A stretch of 17,956 nucleotides of DNA, from contig JALLAP010000631.1 in assembly GCA_036939355.1 (NCBI GenBank), forward strand, positions 1 to 17,956, read 5' to 3'. Numbering within the stretch: position 1 is the first letter of the stretch; every line of letters starts with the position of its first letter. Positions 1 through 8,444 of the stretch are shown here, in pieces. The notes beneath the pieces were generated by a model. It had not been told where the DNA came from. It made no database searches and saw only the letters and a program-made list of their open reading frames with translations. Made by a program: the position numbers and the translations under genes. Source of the DNA: Thalassiosira profunda. Lineage: Eukaryota > Bacillariophyta > Thalassiosirophyceae > Thalassiosirales > Thalassiosiraceae.

Positions 1-190
1 AGTACTACGGTGGGGGACCACGTTGGAATCCCTGGTGTTGTTCTTTTGCTTTTGGGCGCTCGGCCGGATGGGGAGGCGAGGCACTCCTTTTGCCTGCAAT
101 GGGCGCTTGGAGGCCTGTAAAAGTTGCTTTGCAGGCTTGGATAGACAAGAAAGAGCGACGCAAGAGGAGCAAAAGAACTAGTACATTTTG
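1..190. other. Left-edge stretch with no supported gene
   Basis: This stretch lies downstream of the stop codon of the minus-strand STAND gene. All three plus-strand frames are open from the edge for some distance: frame 1 stops at 118-120, frame 2 at 179-181, and frame 3 stays open to about 470, antisense to the neighbour. None gives a recognisable protein. The strict strand alternation of the window predicts that a plus-strand gene ends here, but I cannot choose its frame. No tRNA, AATAAA signal or repeat was seen. Confidence 0.4.
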
Positions 191-3100
191 TTACGGACTT
201 GTGCTCTCGGAAGCGGACTGCAACGCCGACTCCAGAACGAGGCCCTTGTCGGCAAGCTTCGAGCGGCTGAGGAGGTTGGCCCGCCGCTGCTCGTGCTGGG
301 ATTGGTTCGTCGTGATGCCGTGTCTCACGAAAGATGCAAGCTTTCCAACGTCCTCGTCAGTATTGGGAATTGAATCGTCCACGCCTTCGTCTTCGAGGTC
401 GTGCAGTTGTTCTGTCACGGAATCGTATGCCGTCTCGCTTTCCGCTCGATTGAGCACTCGCAGGTTCTGATAATCTGCCTGCTCTTCCATCTGGGATGTT
501 CTCTGTTTGGCAGCAGACCGCAACTCCGAGGGAACTTCGGCGTGCAGCAATCTGATCTGCTGCGCAAGCAGATTGATCTCGCGGTCTTGACCGAGTTTGC
601 GGCTGTTCGGCGTCATTGGGCGGGCAGCCTCGGCCGTAAGTTGGGCGAATTCGCTCATTCTTCGATTGCGCTCGGCGGGTTGCACTAGGTCATGAAGGTT
701 GACGATGGCCAACGAGACTTCGAGCAAGTTGCGTGAGAGAGAATCCAATTGACTCTGTCGACTGGCGAGCATGGCCTCTGCGTTCGCAATATCCTCGTCA
801 GCGGTAACGCCGCTTTCGGCGCCACTTCCCACTAGATCGAGAGTGTCGAGTTGGTTTTGAAGTGACTCCAACGTTGCGCGTTGTTCTTTGATTTGCAACT
901 CGCCTTGCTCTTGGCGCAAGCGAAGCCGGTCGGCTTCGTCGTCCTTTAGCATATCTGCGATTGATGCTGGGTCGCGGGTGCCCGTCGCCTGGGCAAGCCT
1001 TTCCATATCGTGGAGCTTTGCAGCCCTGCCCATGTCTTCAGCCGTGTTGGGGGTGCCGATGGGCCGGTGCATCCTCCTTGCCTTGGCCTCGCGCCTTCTC
1101 GCCACGCGTCCCTCCAGCTGCATTCTCCGCCTCGCTTCGGGGTTGAAAGAGTTGATCCGCGAGACTTTGAGAGCGTCCGCTTCTTCCCTCACGCGCTTCT
1201 GCAGCGATTGAAGCAATGGCTGGAGCTTCTTCCTCTGCTCGGCCACCGACCGCGCCTCCTGAGATACCTTCTTCGACCTAGATTCGATCTGCTCCACTCG
1301 CGTGAGGATGGAATTCCTCTCACTCATGAGATCTGCGATCTGCTGCCGGGAGAGCACGAGCTGCTGCTCTAACTCAATGTAATGGCCACCCGTCGGTTCA
1401 GAGCTGTGAAGAGACAGCAGGATATCTTGGAACACGAGGTCAACGTTCGTGGCCGTGTCGCACAAAGAGTGGAGCTGCTCGAGTCTGAGCTCCAACTCCG
1501 TGATCACCTTCGCTCCGGAGGATCGACTCTTCTGGCCCTTCGCTTCGCTGGCCGATCTTATGCGAGACGCATTCTCCAGTTCCCTTAGACGTTTTTGTTT
1601 TGCATCGGCTTCGGCTACAATGGTGTCATACAGCTGCTTGAGCTCCTGCAGCTGCTTGGCAGCATCGTCCGTGCTCCCTTGTTTGGACGCATCATCTGTA
1701 TCCTGTCGATTCTCCCACGAAGTGCCACTGGAGAATGGAATGACTGACGCAGTCTTCGGCTTTGGTTCTGCTGCTGTCTCCATCTTTTCGAGCTTTGCCA
1801 CTGCCGTCGAGGGCCTTCCAATCCGTGCGTGAAGCATAGCCTTGTCTCTCACGCTGATAGCCTTTGGTTCCGCCGTCGGCGCGGCGCTTTCCGCTGTATC
1901 TGTGGCATCACTTCTGTTGCCATCGCCAGTAATAAGGTGACGCCCACCTTCTTGGCAGGCCGCTGCATTTTTCAATGCTAGCCAAGGAAACTGAAGCCAG
2001 ATCCACCGGTTGAAGTGATAATACAGCGTTTCGGGCTGCAGCTTGCCCCTGGCGTGTGGCCTTCTCACCGTCGTGGGATCGCTTCCTCCAAGCGACGACA
2101 AGTCAATGTCGAGCCTCTGCAACACCGCATCATCGAGTCTTTCCCTCATGAACGGAGGCGACTTTGTGAGATCTGCCAAGCCATGGCTAAACCACGCCAT
2201 GACCTCTGCGAGAAAATGAGAGAGGCCCGACACGATAGTCGAAGAAGGATTCTCCCTTACAACCCACTTGGTCATGCTTCGATCAAGTTCAGCGACGACG
2301 TCGAATTTCACCTTTCCGCATGTCGACAACAAGCGGAGGTAGTTGAAGAGCTCGGCTTTCAATTCACTGCTGTGAAACATGATATCCAGAACTCTCAAAT
2401 CGATCATCACTTGCTTTAGGTCGCCCCAGAGTTCGCACTTTTTGAGGTGCCATGGCAGCTCCTCGCAATACCGCAGCGACGGCTCCTTCTTGGAGAAATA
2501 CTCGATTAGGACTGTCCTGCTCTTCGCCTCCATCTCTTCGCTCGAACCGAGATACGTCTTCCAAATGATATCGCGGAGCGCCGTGTTGTCGAACGGCAGC
2601 GTCAAGACCATTTCATCATCAGTGGTCAAGCAACTCACGCCAACACATTGAAGCGTTGCGATGAGATTTTGCTTTTCAGAGGCAGCAGCGACAGGCGCAC
2701 TCTCCTGTTTTGGCGCAGAGCCTTGCGCGAACACGCTGACGCGGCGCTTGCCGTGCGAGTACTTTCTAGCCAGCCTCTCAAAGTGATCCAAAGTCTCTCG
2801 ATAGTCAATCTCTCCGTCGCCGTCGCTGTCGACTTCCGCAATAAGGGCATTCACTTCAGCCACGCTGACATCAATGTCTAATCTCTGCATACCGCGATGG
2901 AATTCCTCGTAGCTCAGCGTTCCGTTCGCATCCGTATCAAAAGAGCGGAAGACGTCGATCAAGCGCTTCTTCTTCGACAGCAGCAGCTGCAAAATCTTCA
3001 GCTTGGTTTCAACTGGCGTGTCCTTTATTTGCTCGGTCCACCGGGACTGCTGCTTGACACGGTCGAGCAACTCCATCAACTCGTTTTCGTGGAGACCGTG

Positions 3101-4141
3101 CCTGGCCACGAACAGAAGGGAGAGGGAATCTCCCAACAGCGACCCCAAACGGTGGGCGTTTGTTCCGAGAGAGCCCTTCCTGGGTAACCCCGATTCGAAG
3201 AGGGAAAGCTGATGCTCCACCAACTCTGTGGGAGCGCGGCAGGGCATCCACGCCACGAGACAGTGGTTGACGTTGTACCCAGAAGCAATGGCGTGACACA
3301 GTCCCCGGAGAAGGGACGTGAGGAACAACAGGTTGGTTGCCTGCTGCTCGTGTCCACTGATGATGTCAACGATCTGCCGCCGATCGTCATTTTGTTGGCA
3401 CGACAAAGACAAATACTTCTCGACAAAATCCGCAACGCCAGATGGTTGCAAGGGCTCCAGGCACAGCGTGGGCCACTTGCGTCGCTGAATCTCATCCCAC
3501 GTGGCGCTGATTTTAGCCTGAATTCGTTGTGCGTGGCTGCTGAGTTTCGAGCTTACATCGGCGGGAGGTTTGGTGGCGGAGACGATCAACCTAATATTGG
3601 AGGGCACCGTCAGCGGCAGCCACTTGAGCCCATACTCCTTGTCTTTGCTGCAGATCTGTTGAAGACCGCCGTCGATAACTATGACTACGGAACCCTTCTT
3701 GGACGCTCGCTCCAACAGCCGAGGCAAGACCCACGGCAGCTTGGCGTCGGCTAGGTCGTACGTCTCTTTCAAATCAAAGTGATGGATGAGACCGTTGACC
3801 AAGCGCCGCAGGAGGTTGGTTACCTGAGTGCTGAGCCGGGAGCAGCCGACGGTGTGAAAGAAGACAAACTCGGGAAAGTCGAGTCGTCGCGCGGGCGGGG
3901 CAGCCGCTTGCCTTTGGGCGGCCCACGCTGCAAGCGCAGAGCTTTTCCCGACGCCGGCATCGCCTGCAACCACTAGCGGTTTGGCACTGCCATCGCCAGT
4001 GATGTCTGTTAGCTCGCAAAATGCGTCGAGCTGTTGAAAGAGAGCCGACGCCGACGCCTCGTCGACAAACGTCGAGTTAGCATTCCCGTGGAATTGATCC
4101 TCCAGAAGCGAGAGGCAGAACTGCCCTTGATCGCCTTGCAT
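191..4141 (-). CDS. NPHP3-like STAND/NACHT ATPase with inserted EF-hand pair and C-terminal coiled coil
   Basis: Predicted 1316-residue multidomain signalling ATPase, a single open exon. Residues are counted from the ATG at 4141, which has A at -3. The P-loop GDAGVGKSSA is at about 60-69. A Walker B strand (GSVVIVIDGG) is near 150-159 and a sensor-like strand (NIRLIVSATKP) near 182-192. STAND helical and winged-helix segments follow (LLFLTSLLRGL near 271-281; the LGDSLSLLFVARHGL region near 336-359). Two canonical EF-hand loops come next: DTDANGTLSYEE at 402-413 and DSDGDGEIDYRE at 438-449. After them the STAND-like sequence resumes (LRDIIWKTYL; EELPWHLKKCELWGDL near 560-575), as in nephrocystin-3-type proteins. 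Residues about 830-1200 are mostly heptad-like coiled coil, with a stretch near 1046-1065 resembling outer-dynein-arm docking proteins. I infer a calcium-responsive scaffold at cilium or axoneme. The frame stays open upstream to a TAG at 4244-4246, so an upstream spliced exon is possible. The stop is TAA. The divergent neighbour is kinesin-2. Confidence 0.8.
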   Translation of the reverse strand: MQGDQGQFCLSLLEDQFHGNANSTFVDEASASALFQQLDAFCELTDITGDGSAKPLVVAGDAGVGKSSALAAWAAQRQAAAPPARRLDFPEFVFFHTVGCSRLSTQVTNLLRRLVNGLIHHFDLKETYDLADAKLPWVLPRLLERASKKGSVVIVIDGGLQQICSKDKEYGLKWLPLTVPSNIRLIVSATKPPADVSSKLSSHAQRIQAKISATWDEIQRRKWPTLCLEPLQPSGVADFVEKYLSLSCQQNDDRRQIVDIISGHEQQATNLLFLTSLLRGLCHAIASGYNVNHCLVAWMPCRAPTELVEHQLSLFESGLPRKGSLGTNAHRLGSLLGDSLSLLFVARHGLHENELMELLDRVKQQSRWTEQIKDTPVETKLKILQLLLSKKKRLIDVFRSFDTDANGTLSYEEFHRGMQRLDIDVSVAEVNALIAEVDSDGDGEIDYRETLDHFERLARKYSHGKRRVSVFAQGSAPKQESAPVAAASEKQNLIATLQCVGVSCLTTDDEMVLTLPFDNTALRDIIWKTYLGSSEEMEAKSRTVLIEYFSKKEPSLRYCEELPWHLKKCELWGDLKQVMIDLRVLDIMFHSSELKAELFNYLRLLSTCGKVKFDVVAELDRSMTKWVVRENPSSTIVSGLSHFLAEVMAWFSHGLADLTKSPPFMRERLDDAVLQRLDIDLSSLGGSDPTTVRRPHARGKLQPETLYYHFNRWIWLQFPWLALKNAAACQEGGRHLITGDGNRSDATDTAESAAPTAEPKAISVRDKAMLHARIGRPSTAVAKLEKMETAAEPKPKTASVIPFSSGTSWENRQDTDDASKQGSTDDAAKQLQELKQLYDTIVAEADAKQKRLRELENASRIRSASEAKGQKSRSSGAKVITELELRLEQLHSLCDTATNVDLVFQDILLSLHSSEPTGGHYIELEQQLVLSRQQIADLMSERNSILTRVEQIESRSKKVSQEARSVAEQRKKLQPLLQSLQKRVREEADALKVSRINSFNPEARRRMQLEGRVARRREAKARRMHRPIGTPNTAEDMGRAAKLHDMERLAQATGTRDPASIADMLKDDEADRLRLRQEQGELQIKEQRATLESLQNQLDTLDLVGSGAESGVTADEDIANAEAMLASRQSQLDSLSRNLLEVSLAIVNLHDLVQPAERNRRMSEFAQLTAEAARPMTPNSRKLGQDREINLLAQQIRLLHAEVPSELRSAAKQRTSQMEEQADYQNLRVLNRAESETAYDSVTEQLHDLEDEGVDDSIPNTDEDVGKLASFVRHGITTNQSQHEQRRANLLSRSKLADKGLVLESALQSASESTSP

Positions 4142-4164
4142 CGTCCGCGCAAGAGTGCCCAAAA

Positions 4165-4176
4165 TTATGTGCACAT
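4165..4176 (-). other. Three-codon upstream ORF before the STAND gene
   Basis: On the minus strand the sequence ATG-TGC-ACA-TAA lies 23 nt upstream of the chosen ATG at 4141, in another frame. If the transcript starts upstream of 4176, ribosomes would meet this minimal upstream ORF first, which could lower translation of the main protein. If the true protein starts further upstream through splicing, the feature has no meaning. Only the sequence is seen; the effect is inference. Confidence 0.3.
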
Positions 4177-4237
4177 GTCTCCTCAAGCGCCCAAACAGGT
4201 TGGCCTCTTCCCAAACTCGAAGCTTTCCAGAGCAAGT

Positions 4238-4273
4238 ACCTAGCTAACTACATACTCCGTACGGTAGCTAGGT
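4238..4273. repeat. Perfect 9-bp inverted repeat in divergent promoter
   Basis: The arms acctagcta (4238-4246) and tagctaggt (4265-4273) are perfectly complementary and flank an 18-nt loop. The loop ends in the 8-bp palindrome ccgtacgg (4257-4264). The element could be a dimeric factor site or a hairpin in the STAND-gene leader. The arms also supply the in-frame TAG that closes the upstream extension of the STAND frame. Confidence 0.5.
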
Positions 4274-4392
4274 CCGCATGTCCCACGGCGTGGCTGCTTG
4301 CACCCCGCTGTGTGCCACTGCGGGCCTGTTGGAGAAGTGCCTCCTAAGCAACCCAAAGGGCACCATTCAAATCGGTATCATTTCTTTTTTTC

Positions 4393-4402
4393 TTTTCGAA
4401 TC
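4393..4402 (+). promoter_or_regulatory. TTTTCGAATC motif upstream of kinesin-2
   Basis: This 10-mer lies about 210 nt before the kinesin ATG, in sense orientation, within a T-rich tract. The identical 10-mer occurs in sense orientation before the EMAP-like gene (16022-16031, minus strand). Sharing between two microtubule genes suggests a common promoter element, but two copies in AT-rich spacers may be chance. Confidence 0.3.
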
Positions 4403-4610
4403 AAACTCGTTCCCCAGCCAAAAGTTTACTCCCAAAGTTGCGCAGTTTTGAAAAGGTTTTCAGAGCTTTCGAATTTTCTCTCCAGTAAAAAAAATCAAAT
4501 CAATTCAAAAGATCAATTCCCTCAGCAGCCAGGGGTTCCCTCTTGGCCGGCCGGCAGACTCTCGTCTGCCCTCACAGCTCGCCAGCGGAGACCCCACCTG
4601 ATCTGCAACA

Positions 4611-7006
4611 ATGCCCAAGAAATCAGAGTCAATCAAAGTGGTCTTCAGGGTTCGCCCGCTCAACTCCAAGGAGAAGCAGCAGGGGCGAAAGATCGCAACA
4701 ATCGCCCACGAGAAGCAGGGCGCCATCGAGATAAGAAACCCCTCTCCTGACTGCGATGGCGACGCCTCAAAAACGTTCACTTTCGACGCCGTCTTCTCCG
4801 AGACGTCGTCGCAAAGACACATTTACGATGTCTGTGCCGCTCCGGTGGTGCAGTCCGTGCTCGAGGGGTATAACGGCACCGTTTTCGCGTACGGCCAAAC
4901 AGGTAAGATGCTGCCCTCTCTTACTCTCCCCTAGCTGCAGATATTATCGGTTGCCTGATGCGTCTGCTCTACATCAATTGCAGGCGCCGGCAAGACGCAC
5001 ACTCTGGAGGGTGCGGGCGACGAGCCCTCGCTGAGGGGCATCACGCCCAACGCCTTCGAGCACATCTTCGACACGGTCGCCCTGGCGTCCACCACAGACA
5101 AATACCTCGTCCGCGCCTCATATTTTGAGATCTACAACGAGGAGATTCGCGACTTGCTGTCCGACAAGCCCCAGCAGAGCCTCGAGCTCAAAGAATCGAC
5201 CGACACGGGAGTCTACGTCAAGAACCTCAAGTCGGTGGTCGTCAAATCAGTGTCGGAAATCAACGCTGTGTTCGACAAGGGCAAGAAGAATCGTAGTGTA
5301 GGAGCCACTCTGATGAACGCCGGATCGTCGCGGTCTCACTCCATTTTCAGCATCGTCGTCGAGTGCTGTTCCACCGACGAGAACCAGGAGGAGCACATTC
5401 GCGTGGGAAAGTTGAACCTGGTGGACCTCGCTGGGTCGGAGCGGCAGTCCAAGACTGGCGCCACCGGCGACCGCCTCAAAGAGGCCACCAAGATCAACCT
5501 GTCTCTGTCTGCATTGGGCAATGTGATATCTGCACTCGTCGACGGGCGGTCGACCCACATTCCGTACCGTGACAGCAAGCTCACGCGGATTCTCCAAGAC
5601 AGTTTGGGCGGCAACACCAAAACGGGTGGGTTGGAAATGCGCAATCCGTCATTGCTTGCTTCCTTTTCGTGCGTCTCAACTCCGTTCTCCTTTTCACCAC
5701 AGTGATGTGCGCCAACGCTGGACCGGCCGATTACAACTGCGACGAATCCTTGTCCACTCTACGGTATGCCTCTCGCGCCAAGAAGATCAAGAACCGTCCA
5801 GTGATCAATGAAGATCCCAAGGATGCCATGTTGAGAGAGTACCAAGAGGAGATTGCCCGCCTCAAGGAACGCCTCACCCAAATGCCAACCTCCCCCAGCC
5901 CACCAGTCATGGCTGTCAGTGACGCCGACAGGGAAACCATTCTCGAGGAATGCCGTTCCAAGGCCACCAAAGAGAGCGAAGAGGTCCTTGCCCAAACGGA
6001 AGCGCAGATGCAACGGCTAAAGCTGAACCACGAGCAGACCGCCGAGGAAAAAGCCGCCCTCAAGAAGAGGCTCAAGGCCGAGAAGAAGGCACGAAAGGAC
6101 ACCGAGAACCACCGACTTGAACTGGAGAAACAGCTCGAAGAGATGGAGAAGCAGCTCATGATCGGCGGCGAGATCGCCAACACTGCCGCCAAGCAGGAAG
6201 CCGCCCTCCGAAAGGCCAACCAGGAGCTCATCGCCAAGCAGGAGAGTGAACTGACCTTGACTCGACAGATGGAAGAGCAGGAAGGCGAAAAGCTCCACTT
6301 GGAAGAGCAGTACAGCTCGTTGGCGGAGGAAGCGGCCGCCAAGACTCGCAAGCTCAAGAAGGTTTGGCGCAAGTACCAGCAGTCCAAGGAAGAACTCAAG
6401 GACCTCGAACACGAGCACCTCTCCGAGAAGGAAGAGCTCTTGGAGACCATCCGAGAGCTGACCAAGCAGCTGAAGCTCAAGGAGTTCGTCATCTCCAACT
6501 TCATCCCTCCCAAGTATTCCCTCCTGTACGACGACGTCGAGAACGGCGGAAGAGCCGTGTGGGACGACGCCGAGGAAAATTGGACGCTCCCTCCCCTCAA
6601 GCACCACGGGGCCCAGCTCCAAGAGCGAAGCATGACGAGCCAAAGCCTCCACAGGCCCGAGGCGGAGCACTCCCAGCGACGCAGGGAGGAAGACCCCAAT
6701 CCTCGCTGGCGCACCGAAAACATTGTGGATCTCGACATTGTCATGCCGCACAGGAGCACTCCCCTGCCGGATGATCCCAACACACCCGACCGAATCGCCG
6801 CCATTCTCGCCATGGACATCAACGATCGATCGAGGGAGCGGTCTTCTGCCAAATCCAGCCGCACCAAGCACCGCGAGCAGCAATTGTTAAGGGTTGGCGA
6901 CGGTAAATCGAAGAAGTCCAAGTCGTCCAAGTCCAAGCGCAAGGATAAGTCCCGGCGCGAAGAGAAGTCTCGGAAGGCGGATCGACCGACCACGGCGCGG
7001 TACTAA
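4611..7006 (+). CDS. KIF3A-like: Kinesin-2 motor subunit (KIF3A/FLA10-like), three exons
   Basis: Plus-end-directed microtubule motor of the heterotrimeric kinesin-2 family, which drives anterograde intraflagellar transport. Exons 4611-4902, 4984-5625 and 5703-7006 join to 746 codons including TAA (745 residues). The motor domain starts near the N-terminus ([12 protein letters not shown]). Its P-loop GQTGAGKT is at 95-102, switch [10 protein letters not shown] and switch II DLAGSE follow, and it ends with the family signature [20 protein letters not shown]. The neck [20 protein letters not shown] is typical of kinesin-2. A coiled coil spans about 385-575. The tail has two KIF3A-like conserved blocks: FVISNFIPP near 573-581, followed by an acidic WDDAEENW segment, and [15 protein letters not shown] near 646-660. 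The last 45 residues are a Lys/Ser/Arg-rich low-complexity tail (about 698-740). The start is the first ATG in a good context (caacaATG). Retention of either intron would truncate the motor. It is divergent from the STAND gene and convergent with COQ9. Confidence 0.93.
4903..4983 (+). other. Kinesin intron 1 (81 nt, phase 1)
   Basis: Donor GTAAGATG follows ...ACAG, and acceptor ...CAATTGCAG precedes GCGCCGGC. Splicing rebuilds [14 protein letters not shown], so the intron splits a glycine codon inside the kinesin P-loop. Reading through gives a stop within about 10 codons. Confidence 0.93.
5626..5702 (+). other. Kinesin intron 2 (77 nt, phase 1)
   Basis: The donor is GTGGGT, slightly off consensus, and the acceptor is TTTTCACCACAG. 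Splicing yields [18 protein letters not shown], matching the conserved end of kinesin-2 motor domains. Without splicing the frame ends in TGA exactly at the start of exon 3 (5703-5705), giving a truncated motor without neck or stalk. Confidence 0.9.
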
Positions 7007-7102
7007 CTTGGCCTCGGTTCGTGTAGATTGACGCAAACTAAGACGTGTAGACAACTTGTTTGCGTTGGACTTGCTCTCTTCCGCCCTCAAGGTATGTTTA
7101 CG
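7007..7102. other. Convergent spacer between kinesin-2 and COQ9
   Basis: Only 96 nt separate the two facing stop codons, so the 3' untranslated regions probably overlap or are very short. There is no AATAAA on either strand and no stable GC-rich hairpin was noticed. Confidence 0.5.
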
Positions 7103-8227
7103 TTACGATGCCTTGCCCCCCGAGAAGATCTCTTCGGACGCATCAAAGGGAGGCAGAGTGTCGGTGTTAACGGCGTAGTCGCTTGGCATTGTCAAATCCC
7201 TCCCTTGCTTGTTCATTTGGCTCCCCACGACATTCTGAAACGGAGTCAGAACGCTTTCCATGGCTCGTGGGAGGACGTGGCCCGCCACGGCCGCGGCCGA
7301 CGGGGCCGCCAGGCTCAGCGCCGCTCCGGCCAGAGAGGAGGCCACGGCCGAAGCGGCCATGATGTGCGTCGGATTGGGAAGCGAATAGGGCACGTCCACC
7401 CCGTCGACGATCAAGCGGGCAACCTCGGCACAACGATCTTCTAAGAAAGCCCACGTGGCCTGATACTGCTCCCCGCTCAAGGAGAGGGAGCTGCCGCTGA
7501 CCGTGCCGTCCTGTGCGTCCGACAGCAGATGCAACTCTGCAGCGGCATAGGCAGCCACCACGGCAGCCCGCTGAGCCGGATTGTGATCCACATCCTTTCC
7601 CACCGCATAATCCAGCATAGTATTCGCCATGTCGTCCAACTGCCGGGCGGTCCGGTAGGCATTTTGGGGCAGCGCCCCGATGGCCATGCCCTCGTGCCAC
7701 CTGTTGGAGGCGACGTAGGGGAGGACCATCGCCAGCCGGGCCTGGAGCGCCTTGCGAAGGCGCGAGGAGACTTCCTCCCCCAATTTATCCCCAACCCCTT
7801 GCTGATTTGGTGGCTCGTCCGCCAGCTCCTTCCGCAACGCGGCGTGGCACTCGTCCATGAAGAAGGCCACGAGGTCGGCGCTCCCAAATGGGGACGCGGC
7901 GGTTGTGGCCTGCCCGATGTACGACGGGGGCAACCCGGCGTCCAGAGTGGCGGAGGCGAGGGCGTCGTCCGTCCACCCCTCGTCGTGGACGCGCCGCAAC
8001 GCCGCGGTCAGGATGGCGCGGCGCCGCCGCTCGAGGGTTTGGCTGGAGGTGGTCGAGGAGAGGCGACGCGTGGGGTGCACCGTTGCAAATCGAGGGGCGT
8101 TTGCGGCTGATGGACCCTCGCTTTGCAGAGATGAATTGCAGCCCAAGATCCTCGGGCCCGCGGGCCGTGCCGCGGGGGCGGGGAGGCGGCGGACGAGCCC
8201 CCTGCGGAGGAGGGAGCGGGCCGTCAT
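7103..8227 (-). CDS. COQ9: Ubiquinone biosynthesis protein COQ9, mitochondrial
   Basis: COQ9 is a lipid-binding member of the mitochondrial coenzyme Q synthesis complex. In characterised organisms it presents intermediates to the hydroxylase COQ7. The predicted protein has 374 residues, within the family's usual range. The N-terminus MTARSLLRRGLVRRLPAPAA is Arg-rich and free of acidic residues, as expected of a mitochondrial presequence; this is the main reason for choosing the ATG at 8227. A TetR-like helical segment (RRRRAILTAALRRVHDEGW) starts near 66. The COQ9 core follows: an RLAMVLPYVASNRWHEGMAI block near 164-183, LDDMANTMLDYAVGKD near 197-212, AAVVAAYAAAELHLLSD near 221-237 and TWAFLEDRC near 258-266. 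An Ala-rich C-terminal segment (290-318) may be the lipid-binding amphipathic helix. The frame stays open upstream to another ATG at 8413, giving 62 more residues without a targeting character; I consider that start less likely. The stop is TAA. Confidence 0.9.
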   Translation of the reverse strand: MTARSLLRRGLVRRLPAPAARPAGPRILGCNSSLQSEGPSAANAPRFATVHPTRRLSSTTSSQTLERRRRAILTAALRRVHDEGWTDDALASATLDAGLPPSYIGQATTAASPFGSADLVAFFMDECHAALRKELADEPPNQQGVGDKLGEEVSSRLRKALQARLAMVLPYVASNRWHEGMAIGALPQNAYRTARQLDDMANTMLDYAVGKDVDHNPAQRAAVVAAYAAAELHLLSDAQDGTVSGSSLSLSGEQYQATWAFLEDRCAEVARLIVDGVDVPYSLPNPTHIMAASAVASSLAGAALSLAAPSAAAVAGHVLPRAMESVLTPFQNVVGSQMNKQGRDLTMPSDYAVNTDTLPPFDASEEIFSGGKAS

Positions 8228-8268
8228 CTTGCGCTGCAATTTATCTCTTTGTGTTTTGACGTTTGTGG

Positions 8269-8297
8269 TTTGTGTGTGCACGCCGGGTTCACACAAA
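8269..8297. repeat. 8-bp inverted repeat in COQ9/RING spacer
   Basis: The arms tttgtgtg (8269-8276) and cacacaaa (8290-8297) are perfect complements around a 13-nt loop. Two further tttgtg copies lie just to the left. This could be a binding-site cluster or a leader hairpin for COQ9. Confidence 0.35.
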
Positions 8298-8432
8298 GTT
8301 GAGGACGGTCCCACAAAAGAAGACCGGAAGAGAAGAGGCGGCGTCACCCCGACCTCCACTCGGCAGGCAGCCTTCAGCGGCCCCCAGTGAACGACTGACC
8401 GCCAGAGGACCATCAGGAGGGGAGGGCCTCCA

Positions 8433-8444
8433 GAATTGCAATTC
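8433..8444. repeat. Perfect 12-bp palindrome gaattgcaattc
   Basis: The sequence is self-complementary with no spacer and lies about 105 nt before the RING gene ATG. Its shape suits a homodimeric transcription factor site. No function is shown. Confidence 0.35.

Larger units (their letters stand above)
4142..4610. promoter_or_regulatory. Divergent promoter region, STAND ATPase / kinesin-2
   Basis: About 470 nt separate the ATG of the minus-strand STAND gene from the ATG of kinesin-2, so both promoters must lie here. There is no convincing TATA box. The half nearest kinesin is rich in T runs and A runs (T-rich at about 4379-4396, A-rich at 4486-4512) and contains TTTTCGAATC at 4393-4402, which recurs upstream of the EMAP-like gene. 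The half nearest the STAND gene holds a perfect 9-bp inverted repeat at 4238-4273. I found no well-formed RFX X-box. Confidence 0.6.

Noticed and set aside
90..470. 126-codon plus-strand gene at the left end
   Set aside because: Most of it is antisense to the STAND coiled-coil end, and the sequence is Ser/Arg/Cys-rich with no homology I recognise.
4255..4375. RFX X-box for ciliary genes in the kinesin/STAND promoter
   Set aside because: Half-sites such as gttgga and agcaac near 4328-4352 are too far apart and do not fit the paired consensus.
5731..6993. 420-codon open frame antisense to kinesin exon 3
   Set aside because: Its translation is a Ser/Leu/Arg-rich mirror of the Glu/Lys/Gln-rich coiled coil, with no domain. 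The sense strand has clear kinesin homology.
8225..8413. COQ9 start at the upstream in-frame ATG (8413)
   Set aside because: The added 62 residues lack presequence character, whereas the ATG at 8227 begins a typical Arg-rich mitochondrial presequence. Kept as an alternative only.
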